Shown: positions 50,860 to 62,799, numbered from the stretch's first letter. The stretch is 64,000 nt of DNA from Chitinophagaceae bacterium (GCA_016721385.1 JADKIE010000002.1:248001-312000), one strand, 5' to 3'. Translations and numbers: made by a program. Notes: generated by a model not told the origin, from the sequence alone.

Positions 50860-52437
50860 TTATTTGTATTGAGGTACCAATCCGTTTGCTAAGGTTACCA
50901 TTTTCTTTAAACTTTCGTCTTCTAACTTACCGGCTTTAAATTCCTTTAAAATTTCGGGGTGTTTGTTAGCCATTTCCATTAAAAAGTGCTCTTCAAATGC
51001 TTTTACATTTTTAACAGCAACATCTTTTAATAAGCCTTGTGTACCTAAGTATATAATAGCTACTTGTTTTTCTACACTAAAAGGTGTGTATTGTGCTTGT
51101 TTTAATATCTCCACATTACGGGCACCTTTATCAATTACGTTTTTAGTAGCCGCATCCAAATCGCCACCAAATTTAGAGAAGGCTTCCAACTCACGGTAAA
51201 GTGCCTGATCTAATTTAAGTGTACCGGCCACTTTTTTCATAGATTTAATTTGTGCATTACCACCCACACGGCTAACCGAAATACCTACGTTAATGGCAGG
51301 GCGAATACCGGCGTTAAACAAGTTACCTTCCAAAAATATTTGTCCGTCGGTAATACTGATTACGTTGGTAGGAATATAGGCAGATACGTCACCAGCCTGG
51401 GTTTCAATAACAGGCAATGCAGTTAAACTACCACCACCTTTTACTAAATGCTTAATAGATGCAGGCAAATCGTTCATTTGTGCCGCTATCTCATCTTTTG
51501 CAATAACTTTTGCAGCCCTTTCCAATAAACGGCTATGTAAATAGAATACATCACCCGGATAAGCCTCACGGCCCGGCGGACGACGTAATAATAATGATAC
51601 CTCACGGTAAGCCACCGCTTGTTTTGATAAATCATCGTAAATAATTAATGCAGGCCTTCCGGTATCACGGAAAAACTCCCCTATAGCAGCACCGGCAAAC
51701 GGAGCATAGAATTGTAAAGGAGCCGGATCGGCAGCACTTGCCGCAACAATAGTTGTGTAAGCCATTGCCCCATTTTCTTCCAATGTTTTCATTATACCGG
51801 CAATAGTACTTGCTTTTTGCCCAATGGCTACATATATACAATATACAGGGTTACCTGCTTCGTAAAATTCTTTTTGATTAATAATGGTATCTACGCAAAT
51901 AGCGGTTTTACCGGTTTGGCGATCACCAATTACCAATTCTCTTTGTCCACGTCCAATAGGAATCATAGCGTCAATAGCTTTAATACCGGTTTGCAGTGGC
52001 TCCTTTACGGGCTCTCTAAAAATTACGCCGGGTGCTTTACGCTCCAAAGGCATTTCGTATAATTCGCCTTTTATAGGGCCTTTACCATCTATTGGCTCTC
52101 CCAATGTATTAATAACACGGCCGCTCATACCATCGCCTACTTTAATAGAGGCAATTTGGCCGGTACGCTTTACTTTAGCGCCTTCTTTAATTTCGCCGCT
52201 GTCTCCCATCAAAACCACACCCACATTATCTTCCTCAAGGTTAAGGGCAATGGCTTTTACGCCGTTTTCAAACTCCACCAACTCACCGCTGCGTACATTA
52301 TTTAACCCGTAAATACGGGCAATACCATCACCAACTTGTAAAACGGTACCTACTTCTTCTAAACTGGCGCCGGCATTAAAGTTGCTAAGTTGCTGGCGAA
52401 GTATCGCCGAAATTTCGTCTGGTTTAATCTCTACCAT
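50860..52437 (-). CDS. atpA: ATP synthase F1 subunit alpha
   Basis: A 525-residue alpha subunit of the F1 catalytic hexamer. ATG 52437 (MVEIKPDEISAILRQQLSNF) is preferred; a longer open frame would include the leader and a dispersed repeat. P-loop GDRQTGKTAI, earlier IPIGRGQRELVIG, then FYLHSRLLERAAK, SITDGQIFLE and the alpha signature PAINVGISVSRVGGNAQ. Intact, no frame break. It is flanked by its own promoter and terminator with no other atp gene on either side, although in Bacteroidota atpA is usually next to atpH and atpG. Confidence 0.97.
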   Translation of the reverse strand: MVEIKPDEISAILRQQLSNFNAGASLEEVGTVLQVGDGIARIYGLNNVRSGELVEFENGVKAIALNLEEDNVGVVLMGDSGEIKEGAKVKRTGQIASIKVGDGMSGRVINTLGEPIDGKGPIKGELYEMPLERKAPGVIFREPVKEPLQTGIKAIDAMIPIGRGQRELVIGDRQTGKTAICVDTIINQKEFYEAGNPVYCIYVAIGQKASTIAGIMKTLEENGAMAYTTIVAASAADPAPLQFYAPFAGAAIGEFFRDTGRPALIIYDDLSKQAVAYREVSLLLRRPPGREAYPGDVFYLHSRLLERAAKVIAKDEIAAQMNDLPASIKHLVKGGGSLTALPVIETQAGDVSAYIPTNVISITDGQIFLEGNLFNAGIRPAINVGISVSRVGGNAQIKSMKKVAGTLKLDQALYRELEAFSKFGGDLDAATKNVIDKGARNVEILKQAQYTPFSVEKQVAIIYLGTQGLLKDVAVKNVKAFEEHFLMEMANKHPEILKEFKAGKLEDESLKKMVTLANGLVPQYK

Positions 52438-52489
52438 AAAAATTGTTTTATTTTTTTGAACCCGGCTGTAAACCTTTGTGGGACCGCAT

Positions 52490-52508
52490 TGGCGTCGCAC
52501 TCTTGTAC
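52490..52508. repeat. 19-bp dispersed repeat, copy in the atpA leader
   Basis: TGGCGTCGCACTCTTGTAC, identical to 24714-24732 upstream of purA. It lies between the atpA promoter and start codon, in the same orientation as the purA copy. Confidence 0.85.
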
Positions 52509-52539
52509 ATTTAAAGCCGCAGGCATCTATTTTAGGCTG

Positions 52540-52570
52540 CAAAGGTAAGGCTTGAGGTTTGTAAAGCAAA
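52540..52570 (-). promoter_or_regulatory. atpA promoter, full TTTG-N19-TAnnTTTG match
   Basis: On the minus strand TTTG (52570-52567), a 19-bp spacer, then TACCTTTG (52547-52540): a complete Bacteroidota primary-sigma promoter. The start of transcription should be near 52535, leaving a leader of about 98 nt. Confidence 0.8.
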
Positions 52571-53034
52571 AAAATGATAGCTTTTATTCGTATTTTATTA
52601 AATTTTAATACGCTACTGAAATGCCCCCGGTGCTAAGAAAATAATTTACAGCCCGATGGTTAAAAATTGTTTAAGGTTAAAGAACGCTTGCTCAGGTTTT
52701 AAGTGTTTTTGGAGTGCTATATACATTATAGATTATTGCAATTCAATGAATAAAATATAAAAAATGTTTTTTGTTACATTTTCTCGAAAAAATAGTAATT
52801 TTCCAGTTCAAATTATAACTGCTATAGGCATGCATAAACCTTATACCAAAGTTTTATCATTTATAACCTGCAATTCCTTTGCCCATAAACGGGCTGAAAA
52901 TCCTTTTCAAAAAACAATTGAATTAACTTATCATAAAAGTTTTGAACCCCATTATTAACCATTTTTAAAAACAATCTACTTATTAAGAAACAGAAAAAAT
53001 TACACAACAGTTAAAAACCAATCAATTAAAATTT
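52571..53034. other. Divergent intergenic region between atpA and the M36 protease gene
   Basis: AT-rich, 464 bp. It contains the far side of the atpA promoter and presumably the protease promoter, but I found no confident -33/-7 pair for the latter, no repeat and no credible small gene. Confidence 0.5.
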
Positions 53035-56000
53035 ATGAAGAAAATTTTGCTCTTTTTAATGACGTTTTGGTGTGCCATTGTCAGTATGGCTCAGCAATTC
53101 GATGTTGAAAAAAACGCAGCACTTCAACTGGTAAGTGCACAGCGAACGGCTATTGGCTTAAGTGCCGATGACTTAAATAACCTTATGGTTACGTATAGTT
53201 ATGTAGATAAAACCATTGGGGTACGCTACATCTACTTACAGCAAACCTATAGGGACATTCCTGTTTACAATAAAACGCAAGCTATTGCCTACAAAAACAA
53301 TGTTTTGGCATCTGTAGCAGGTACTAGAATTGCGAATATTGAAAATAAGGTAAACAACATTTCGGGTATGCCTGCTAAAACTGCTGAGAGTGCTGTAATG
53401 ACGGCATTAGCAGCAAAAGGTTTTAGCCCTGCCGGTTCTTTTGCTCCAATTTCTACAAAAGAAATGGGACGTAAAGTTGAATTCGGTAACCTGGGTGTAT
53501 CAAGAGAAAATGTTACAGCTCAATTAATGTGGTTCCCATCTGACAATGAGAACTCATTTAAATTAGGCTGGTTTGTGTATTACATTCCTACAACAACTTC
53601 TGATTATTGGGAAATTTTTGTTGACGCTACCAATGGTTCTATCCTTGGCGAAAACAACTTAAAAGTTTCTTGTAATTGGGATGATCCAAATCATGTACAT
53701 GAGTTTGGTGAAAACCATAACCATGTTGCTGCTACTGGTGGAAATCCATTTGATTTTTCGAGAGTAACAAGGTTTGAAAATGGTACTACCAGCCCTAGTT
53801 TGGTTGGTAATGCTTCTTATCGTGTAGTTCCAATACCATACGAAGCGCCTACATTTATGCCGGGCACTTTCCCTGGTACTGCACCGGGTAATAGTACTGT
53901 AGTTAACAATCCATGGACAAATGTTCCTGCATCTTTTGCTAATGCCATTACTAAAAACTGGCATACTGATGCAAGTAACACCGATTACAACTATACAAGA
54001 GGTAACAATGCATGGGCTTATCATGACAGAAGTAATAATAACAGTGGTGATCCTGCTCGTTCTGCTACTTCTACTACAGCCTTACCTACTTTAACATTTA
54101 GTGCTTTTGGTAATGCTCCGGATTATACTGCCGATCCTGTAACAGGTGGTGGCACTACCGGTAGTATGGCTAATAACCAGTCGTTTAATGTTACCAACTT
54201 ATTTTACATGAACAACATCTTGCATGATGTATTATATACGCATGGATTTGATGAGGTTGCCCGTAACTTCCAATCGGATAACTTTGGAAGAGGTGGTAAT
54301 GGTAACGATCATGTAAAGGCTGAAGCACAAGATGGTAGTGGTTCTAACAATGCAAACTTTGCTACACCCGGCGATGGTGCCAGTGGTACTATGCAAATGT
54401 ATTTATGGACATTATCTTCTCCTACAAGAGATGGTGATGTTGATAACGGCATTATTGCTCATGAATTTGGGCATGGTGTTAGTAACCGTTTAATGGGTAG
54501 CTCTACCAGCCAAACCGGTTGTGTGGCTAGTGGTGAACATCAGGGCGAGGGTATAAGCGATTATATTGCTTTAATGTTTACCCAAGATTGGGCTGCTGCT
54601 AACGTAAACACTGGTTTAGTAGGTAGAGGTATAGGTACATTTGCGTTAAACCAACCTACAACGGGTGCCGGTATTCGTAGTCAAAAGTACAGTACCGATT
54701 TAGCTATTAATAATAAAAAATACCAAGCCTCTTTACCTACACAGGTACATGACCGTGGTGAGTTTTGGTGTGCTGCTGCATGGGAAGCTACCTGGGCAAT
54801 TATTCAGCAAGCAGGTACCATAAGCCCTACTATTTATTATAACAGTGCTGGTGGTGGTAATGGTAATACAGGTAATATTGCAGCAATGCGTATTGCTATG
54901 CAAGCCATGAAGCTTGTGCCTTGTGGTGCTGGTTTCCTTGATCACAGAGATGGTTGGTTAAGAGCTGATACATTACTGTATGGTGGCCAATACTCATGTG
55001 CTATTTGGAGAGCTTTTGCAAAAAGAGGTATGGGCTTCTTTGCATTGCAAGGCTCAAATAATAGTGCTGGCGACCAAACGCCTGATGAAACACCAAAGTC
55101 GCAAGTTAATATGACTACAGGTGTTGCATCAATACCTGCCGGTCAAAACATGACTTATACTAACACTGCAAGTACTTGTAGCGGTTCGGCTATTACCGGT
55201 TATGTTATGCGTACTACATTGCCTGCAAACGTAACGTTTGTAAGTGCAACCAACGGTGGTACACATAGTGCCGGTGTAATTACATGGCCTGTAAGTATGG
55301 CTGCAACTGGTACATTTACGGCAGACTTTACAGTAACTGTTAATGCAGGTGCGTTTCCGGGTAATGTTGTAACAACAACTTGTTTGTTAGACAACACTGC
55401 CAGAACGTTCAATTGCAAAACAATTACTACGCCAATTAGTCCAATATTGGCTGGTTGCCCTACAGTTAGTACTCAACCTGCAAATGTGTTAACATGTGCC
55501 GGTAGTAGTGTAAACTTTGCTGTGGTAGCAAATGCTTCTAATACTATTTCATATCAATGGCAAGTATTGGTTGGTTCTACATGGACTGACTTAACTAACA
55601 CTGCTCCTTATAGCAATGTTACTACTGCCACTATGACTATTAATCCAACTGCTGTTGGTTTAAATGGTAATCAATATCGTTGCTTTATGACAACTGTTGA
55701 TTGTACAGGTGGTATTAACTCTAACCCTGCAACATTAACTGTTGTTGCTGCTTCTGTAGGTGGTACAATTGCCCCTGCAAGCACCAACGTATGTGGTGTT
55801 ACAAATAGCACTCCATTAACATTAAGTGGCCATACAGGTACGGTAGTTAGATGGGAAAGTGCACCTGCAGTTGGTGGTCCTTGGACTGCTATAGCTGCAA
55901 CTGCCGGTTTAACAACTTATACATCAACCAATATTACTGCTACAACTTTTTACAGAGCGGTAGTTCAAGTAAGTGGTGGTTGTGCTGCTGTTAACTCTGC

Positions 56001-59000
56001 AACTGCGGTAGTTAATTTCTTAGCTTCTGCTCCAATGATTATAGCTGCAGATCCTAACACTCCAATATGTGCCGGAGATCCTACAAGATTAACAGCCAGT
56101 GAAGGATTTGGTGTACAAACAGTATGTGCAACCGGTGCTATTACAATACCAAGTAGTGGCCCTGCTACTCCTTATGGTGCTACCTTAACGGTGTCCGGTT
56201 TCCCAACTAGTGGTATAACAGTTAAGTCTGTAACCTTAAATGACATTAGCCATACATGGTCAAGTGATTTAGATATTGCTTTAACATCTCCAACAGGTAC
56301 TGCAGTAATGTTGTTATCTGATGTTGGTGGAAGTGCAGACTTCATTAATAATACAATGATTTTTGACGACGCTGCTGCAGGAGTATATACTATACCGCCT
56401 GCTGCAAACGGAACTGCAACTGTAAAACCAACAAATGCTGCTGGTCCGGATGCATTCCCTGCTCCAGGTCCTGCAAGCGTACCTGCTAACCCTACGTTAG
56501 CTACATTTACAGGTAACTTTAATGGTGATTGGAAATTATGGATTAACGACCAAGCTGCCGGCGATCAAGGCGGTGTTAGTGGTGGTTATTGCATAACCTT
56601 TACAGGTTCTGTAACAACTCCTATTACTGGTGGTACATTTACATGGACACCAAGTACAGGTTTAAACAGTACTAACACTAATCCTGTTGCTGCTTCTCCT
56701 GCTGTTACAACTACATACACTGTTAGTCACAACAATGGTGTAGGTTGTACAAGAATAGCAAGTTATACAGTTGTTGTTAATCAACGTCCTTTAGTGGCTA
56801 CTCAACCTTCTCCAATAACAGTATGTAGTGGTTCTGCTGCTACCTTTAGCATTACAGCTACAGGTGCCGGTCCATTAACATATCAATGGCAGGTTGCTGC
56901 AAGTGCTACTGGCCCTTGGGCTAATATTACAGCAGGTGCTCCTTACAGTGGAGAAACAACTGCTACATTAACTATTAACCCTGCATCTGCATTATTAAAT
57001 AATAATTGGTATCGTTGCACTGTTGGCGGTTTATGTGCACCTGTTGCAGGTTCTACATCTCAACCGGCTAAATTATCTGTTAACCCATTACCTACAGCAA
57101 CAATTAACCCTGTTGGCCCGGTATGTGGTGGTATTGCAGGGGTTAATGGTACACAATTATCATTTGCTTTAACAGCACCTCCGGTTCCCGGAAGTCAAAC
57201 ATTTACATCTGGTACTATTAATGTTGCCATTCCTGAGGGAGCCTTCCCTACAAGACCTGCAACTGCTGCCAGCAATGTAATTGCTGTATCGGGTATTCCT
57301 GCAAATGCTACCATTACCGGTATCTCTGCAAGAATCAATGCTACGCATGCATATGTTAATGATATAGTAGCTGTTTTAAAATCACCAACCGGTGCAGTAA
57401 TTAATTTAGATGCATTGGGTGGTTATCAAAATAACGCCGGTGTAAATTATTTGAATACTACATTTAGCTCTGCTGGTGTTAACTCTATTTCTGGTGGTAC
57501 AGCTCCGTTTACCGGAACCTGGAAGGCAGATTTAGCTGGCGCTACATTTACAGCATTTGGCTTACATTATCCGGTGGTCCTGTAGGATTTGATCCAACAA
57601 CTCAAAACTGGACAGCATATATGGGTGCTTTAAACAGCGGTGCCGCAAATGGCAACTGGACTTTAGCAGCTTACGATGCCGGTGCACCAGATGTTGGTAA
57701 TTTAACCAAGTGGGATTTAATTATAGATTACACAACTCCGGGAGCTATACCAGGTACTCAAAACTGGGTATACACCTGGAGCCCTACTACTGGTTTATAT
57801 ACAAACAGTGGTGCTTCTGTACCATACACAGGTGGTAATACACAAACTGTGTATGCAGCTCCTACAACATTAACTACTTATACGTTAACTGTAAGAGATA
57901 CAGCTACTGGTTGTATTGGTACAAGCAGTGTAATTGTAAACTACACACCTCCTGCACCTAATGTTACCCCTAATCCGGTTACCATGTGCTTAGGCGATGC
58001 TCCAGTTAAGTTGAAGAGTTCAACTTCTTCAACAAGTGTAGCTAGCTTTACAACAGGTACTATAAATGTTCCAATTGTTGATAATACACCTGCAGGAAGT
58101 ACCAGTACACTAACCGTTTCAGGTATTCCAACTAATGCTACCATTACAGGTATAAAAGCTACTGTAAACGGAACGCATACATGGTTAGGAGATGTGGTTA
58201 TGGTATTAAAAGCGCCTGGTACTTTAGGTACATTAAACCTGGATTACTATTTAGGTAATACCGGTGCCGGACCATCAACCAATTTTATAAACACTGCATT
58301 TAGTTCTGCATCATCTACAACAATTGGTACTGCAAGTCCATTTACCGGTACATTTAAAGCCGATGGTATTATGGTTCCAACTGGTCCTGTAGGTGGTCCT
58401 GCCGGTCCTTCTGGTATGTTACCAACCGTTGGAAGTTATGCAGCATTAATGAGTGCAATGAACGCAACTCCTGGTTCTGCAAATGGTACTTATACGTTAG
58501 GTGTTGCCGATAACTTTGGTGGTGATGCCGGTGCATTAACTAAGTGGGATTTAGATATCACTTATGTACTTGGTGTACCTGCTACGCCTGCTATATGGAC
58601 TCCTGCTACAGGATTATACAGCAATGCTGCCGGTACTACACCGTATATTGCTAATACACCTGTAGATTCTGTTTGGGCACAACCAACAACTATTGGTGCT
58701 AATAATTACGATGTAACTGTACAAAGTTTACCACCTGCTCCAATTGTACCTTCTACTCCAATGGCCGGTGGAAATGGTAACAATACAGTTGCGTTTAATA
58801 TTACCAATAACAATGGCTACCCAGTAGATTTAAAAGGAATTTCTACAAATACCTTTGGCGCTGGTGCAGTTGTTGCAAGAGCCTTCTATAAAACAACGCC
58901 AATTGCCGGTAACCCTGGCACTATTGACGCTGCAAACGGATGGACGTTGATTACAGGTTCTGGTGCGGCTAGCAATGTTACAGCTAATACCCTTAATCCT

Positions 59001-60113
59001 GTATTAACTAATCTATCTGGTGTTACAATACCTGGAAATGGTGGTAGCTATGGAATAGTTCTAGAGCTAAGTGGTGCAACATTCCCTGCATATACCAATG
59101 GTACCGGTACAGTTCAAAACTACACAAGTGGCGGCTGTACAATAAGTACAGATGGTAATGTTGGTTGGGGTGGCCCGGTTGCTCCAGGTCCAATGGTTAA
59201 TAACCCAAGGAACTTTAATGGAACTGTTACTTTAGTTGCTACAATGCCTGCATGTACTTCACCTGCAAGAAGAGTTGTAGTAACGGTTAACCAACCTGCA
59301 AGTATTACTACCCAACCAACAAATGTTACAATTTGTACAGATAAGGTAGCTACATTTACAGCAGGTGCTGCCGGTACTAATCCAACACATAACTGGCAGT
59401 ACAGTACATTCATTAATAATGGTACTCCAGGTACATGGGTAACAATTGCGAATGGTGGAATTTATAGCGGTGCCAATTCTGGTACATTAGTTATAACTAA
59501 CCCTCCAACAAGCATTAACGGATACTTGTACAGAGATTCTGTAAAAGGTGCTGCTCCTTGCGGTGCTGCATTCTCTAACATTGTTCGTTTAAATGTTAAC
59601 CCATTACCAACTGTGGTAATAAGAGCAGACAGGTATACCAAACTGTTCTAGGTTTAGTAACTACATTAACAAACACTTCTTCTCCAATTGCAGCATCGTA
59701 TGTATGGAAGAGAAATGGTGCGGTAGTAGGTGGAAACACTCCTGCTTTATCAGTTGATGTAGATGGTTTAGGTGATTATACTTTAACGGTAACAGATGTT
59801 AATGGTTGCGTAGGCACATCTAACACTGTTTCTATTTCAGATTCTGTAAACGGTAAAGTGTTTATCTATCCTAATCCAAACAATGGTGTGTTCAGTTAGA
59901 TACTGGAGTACATTAAATAATGTTCTTCCTCGTGGATTAAATATCTATGATGCTAAAGGTGCAAGAATTAGAACTGATCAGTATTTAAATACTGCGCCTT
60001 ACTCAAGAATGGATGTTGATTTACGTCAATTTGGAAGCGGTGTTTATTGGATTGAAGTTGTTGACAGAAATGGCGACAGACTTGCAATGGGCCGAGCAGT
60101 TGTTGTAAGATAA
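53035..60113 (+). CDS. Giant secreted M36 (fungalysin) metalloprotease with P-domains, T9SS type A cargo (frameshifted)
   Basis: Signal peptide (MKKILLFLMTFWCAIVSMAQ), then an FTP-type propeptide (YIYLQQTYRDIPVYNKTQAIAYKNN). The M36 domain has HEFGH at residues 476-480 and a downstream Glu at 505 (SGEHQGEGISDYIALMF) as third zinc ligand. Then a DUF11-like domain (YTNTASTCSGSAITGYVMRTTLPANVTFV), several Ig-like modules (SYQWQVLVGSTWTDL), and three P-domain-like blocks (TWSSDLDIALTSPTGT...GDWKLWINDQAAGDQG; YVNDIVAVLKSPTGAVIN; WLGDVVMVLKAPG). The end is a type A sorting domain (VFIYPNPNNGVF...GRAVVVR). Breaks near 57564, 59635 and 59894 each need one or two bases restored. About 2360 residues. 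Likely secreted for protein degradation. Confidence 0.92.
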
Positions 60114-60132
60114 TTGCTAAAGCTTTCGATAT

Positions 60133-60166
60133 AAAAAATCCCCAACCAAATGGTTGGGGATTTTTT
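60133..60166 (+). terminator. Rho-independent terminator of the M36 protease gene
   Basis: AAAAAATCCCCAACCA pairs with TGGTTGGGGATTTTTT around AA, 19 bp after the stop. Confidence 0.92.
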
Positions 60167-60308
60167 TATGATTTTAATATAGAAACTTTAAGCCTACTTA
60201 TTGTTATACCAAATGGGCTTCAAATTAGCCCGATATTTGAGATATACTCTTATGTGATAGTTGTTTAGGCCAATGCAATTGAACTCTATTAAAGATATCC
60301 AATCGGTA

Positions 60309-61181
60309 TTATTTTCTGTTGGCAATATAAACACCAATCAGTATTACTGATAATCCAATCACTTGCATTAAGCCAATATCTTCGCCATAAAATATGCCCC
60401 ACATAATGGCAATAAACGGAATGCCATAAGTTACCATCGATGCAAAAACAGCACCTGCTCTTTTCATTAACAAGTAAAAAACAATAGAGGCCACTGCTGT
60501 GCCAAAAACACCTAATAGCCCGGTGTAAAATGTTGACCACAAAATTTTACTATCCGAAAAGGGCAACGAAAAATACCCGGTAAAATAAAGTACAATTAAT
60601 GCAGGTATTGCATTTAACCCAAGGGCCACAGCAGCAATTTGCACCGAGCCTAAATGCTTAAGGTATTTACTTACCATATTTACATTAATGCCATAAAAAA
60701 TAGTAGCCAGTATTATAAACGCAACAAACAAAAGGTTTTGTCCTTGTTGCAAATTGCCTTTACTTAGCAATAACAGCACACTTCCACCAATGGCCACCAT
60801 TATGCCTATTATTTTATTTACAGATGTTTGGGTATTAAAAAATAAAGCGCCAATAATAATTACAAAAATGGGTGTTAGCGAATTGAGTGTACCTGCCAAA
60901 GCGCTATCAATACCTTCTTCGGCAATACAAAATAAAAAGGCAGGTAAAAGGCTACCTAATGCGCCTGATAAAAATATTAGGCCTATTTTATTTATTGGAA
61001 TATGCTTCCAGTATTTAATGGCATACGGCAATAAAACAATACCTGAAAAAACAATACGCAAGGATGCTACCTGATAAGATGTAAGGCCTATCAATCCTTC
61101 CTTCATTAAAATAAAACTACTGCCCCAAATAAAAGAGAGCAGTAAAAAAATGCCCCAGTTTAACAAACCTTGCTTTTGCAT
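60309..61181 (-). CDS. EamA/DMT-family transporter
   Basis: A 290-residue inner-membrane protein with about ten hydrophobic helices and two EamA repeats. The first starts WGIFLLLSFIWGSSFILMKEGL and ends IIGIMVAIGGSVLLLL. The second starts LLFVAFIILATIFYGINVNMVSKYL and ends VIGLSVILIGVYIANRK. Family signatures include SLTPIFVIIIGALFF and GVFGTAVASIVFYLLMKRAGAVFASM. Members export metabolites or amino acids; the substrate cannot be inferred here. The frame is intact. Confidence 0.92.
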   Translation of the reverse strand: MQKQGLLNWGIFLLLSFIWGSSFILMKEGLIGLTSYQVASLRIVFSGIVLLPYAIKYWKHIPINKIGLIFLSGALGSLLPAFLFCIAEEGIDSALAGTLNSLTPIFVIIIGALFFNTQTSVNKIIGIMVAIGGSVLLLLSKGNLQQGQNLLFVAFIILATIFYGINVNMVSKYLKHLGSVQIAAVALGLNAIPALIVLYFTGYFSLPFSDSKILWSTFYTGLLGVFGTAVASIVFYLLMKRAGAVFASMVTYGIPFIAIMWGIFYGEDIGLMQVIGLSVILIGVYIANRK

Positions 61182-61363
61182 GTCTAAAATTTGTGCAAAG
61201 GTGTGAGGTTTTGACCACTAAACATAATTTATGAATATGTGTACTTATTACATATTTTTTTATAAATAGTTGTATTTTAAAGAAATATCTTTTACTTTTA
61301 AACCAACCATTAATTTTTATTCTAAAAAAATCAATATTTTTCAAAACTAAAAACTAAATTATT

Positions 61364-61735
61364 ATGGGAATGTTTAAAGAATTTAAAGATTTTATTGCCA
61401 AAGGCAATGTTATGGATTTGGCAGTGGGTGTTATTATTGGTGGAGCATTTGGCGCTATTGTTAACTCATTAGTTGCAGATGTAATTACTCCGGCATTATT
61501 AAACCCTGCCCTAAAAGCAGCCAATATTGACAAAATTGAAGGTTTGAAAACGGATGGTGGAATTTTGTATGGCAAATTTATTGCGGCAATAATTGCATTT
61601 ATAGTTATTGCATTTGTAATCTTTTTATTAATGAAAGGGTTAAACTCAATGAAGAAAAAAGCCGAAGAAGCTCCTGCAGGACCATCTACTACCGATGCTT
61701 TATTAATGGAGATAAGAGATTCATTAAAAAAATAA
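61364..61735 (+). CDS. mscL: Large-conductance mechanosensitive channel MscL
   Basis: A 123-residue protein. MGMFKEFKDFIAKGNVMDLAVGVIIGGAFGAIVNSLVADVITP is the MscL N-terminal helix and TM1 with the hallmark GNVMDLAVGVIIG. A short periplasmic loop (GLKTDGGILYGKF) is followed by TM2 (IAAIIAFIVIAFVIFLLMKGLNSM) and a C-terminal amphipathic bundle (ALLMEIRDSLKK). Opens under hypo-osmotic shock. Length and frame normal; its own terminator follows. Confidence 0.97.
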   Translation: MGMFKEFKDFIAKGNVMDLAVGVIIGGAFGAIVNSLVADVITPALLNPALKAANIDKIEGLKTDGGILYGKFIAAIIAFIVIAFVIFLLMKGLNSMKKKAEEAPAGPSTTDALLMEIRDSLKK

Positions 61736-61754
61736 TATCTTGTTGATATAAATA

Positions 61755-61787
61755 AAAAATACACCTTATAAACGGGTGTATTTTTTA
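61755..61787 (+). terminator. Rho-independent terminator of mscL
   Basis: AAAAAATACACC and GGTGTATTTTTT form a 12-bp stem around TTATAAACG, 19 bp after the mscL stop. Confidence 0.88.
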
Positions 61788-61860
61788 TTTTGAAGCAACC
61801 TTAGTAATAAAAACCTTGTCTTAGGCAGTAATTATTATTATTAACCCAAAACAAATTTGT

Positions 61861-62739
61861 ATGAAAAAACTACTTTCATTGTGTGTAATTGCCTTTTTAG
61901 CAACTACTGCAATTAATGCACAAACAACGGATGAAGCAAAAAAAGCTGCTGATGCCGCTGCGGCAAGCTTATCTAAAAGCAAGGCTGATATTAAAGATGG
62001 CTGGACAAAAGGCGGAACATTAAACCTTTCTGTAAATGAATCGGGCAGAAATGACTACTGGGTAAAGGGTGGCGACAAATTTTCTTTAGGTGTTAAAGGG
62101 ATTGTAGATTATAATTTTGATAGAAAAAAAGGTAAAACAAACTGGTTGAACTCTCTAAGAGCCAGATATGGTGTTGTAAGATCTACCAGTACTCTTGATA
62201 AATTTGTAAAAAACGATGATTATTTCAATTTTAATTCAACTTATGGAAAAGAGTTTCGCAAAAATTGGAGTTATGCTGGTTTCTTTAGTTTAGAAACACA
62301 GTTTGATCAGTTTTTTATGACTCCGGGATATATTAAACTTGGACCTGGTTTTTTATACAGGCCTAACACCCATTTTAACTTATTATTATCGCCAGCTATG
62401 GCAAATATCACAACAAAATTAGCGCCAAGTATGAAACCTATGGCAGCATTTGGTGTAGATGCCGGTAAAACAACCGCCTTTGGATTGGGTGCTTTTGCTC
62501 AAGCTAATTTAAATTATGATTTAGCTAAAGGAATTAATTATAAATCTGTAGCTACAGCTTTCTCTAACTATTTAGACCATCCGGGAAACGTAATTTTTGA
62601 TTGGAGTAACTTATTTACATTAACAGTTAATAAATATATAGGGGCCACTGTTAGCATTAATACACGTTATAACGACCTTGAAATTGGCCGTTTGCAAATA
62701 CAACATGGTATTGGTGTAGGATTAAGCTATAAGCTATAA
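61861..62739 (+). CDS. DUF3078 outer-membrane beta-barrel protein
   Basis: A 292-residue protein with a signal peptide (KKLLSLCVIAFLATTAINAQ). Features of the DUF3078 family: DGWTKGGTLNLSVNESGRNDYWVKGGDKFSLGVKG and alternating amphipathic strands (WLNSLRARYGVVRST, YFNFNSTYGKEFRKNWSYAGFFSLETQF, FLYRPNTHFNLLLSPAMANI), ending IGVGLSYKL, where a C-terminal hydrophobic strand is typical of outer-membrane barrels. Function unknown; likely a porin-like or structural membrane protein. Intact. Confidence 0.88.
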   Translation: MKKLLSLCVIAFLATTAINAQTTDEAKKAADAAAASLSKSKADIKDGWTKGGTLNLSVNESGRNDYWVKGGDKFSLGVKGIVDYNFDRKKGKTNWLNSLRARYGVVRSTSTLDKFVKNDDYFNFNSTYGKEFRKNWSYAGFFSLETQFDQFFMTPGYIKLGPGFLYRPNTHFNLLLSPAMANITTKLAPSMKPMAAFGVDAGKTTAFGLGAFAQANLNYDLAKGINYKSVATAFSNYLDHPGNVIFDWSNLFTLTVNKYIGATVSINTRYNDLEIGRLQIQHGIGVGLSYKL

Positions 62740-62799
62740 GTTTTTCCACATTTGCAGCTATAGATATAGCAAACAGCAATATTTCTCTTAACTAATTAA

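Noticed and set aside
50860..52569. Longer AtpA with 44 extra N-terminal residues
   Set aside because: The extension covers the 5' leader, a dispersed repeat and part of the promoter; homology starts at MVEIKPDE.
52764..52958. Small gene in the atpA/protease divergent region
   Set aside because: No ribosome-binding context, no conserved-looking features, and composition like the surrounding non-coding DNA.
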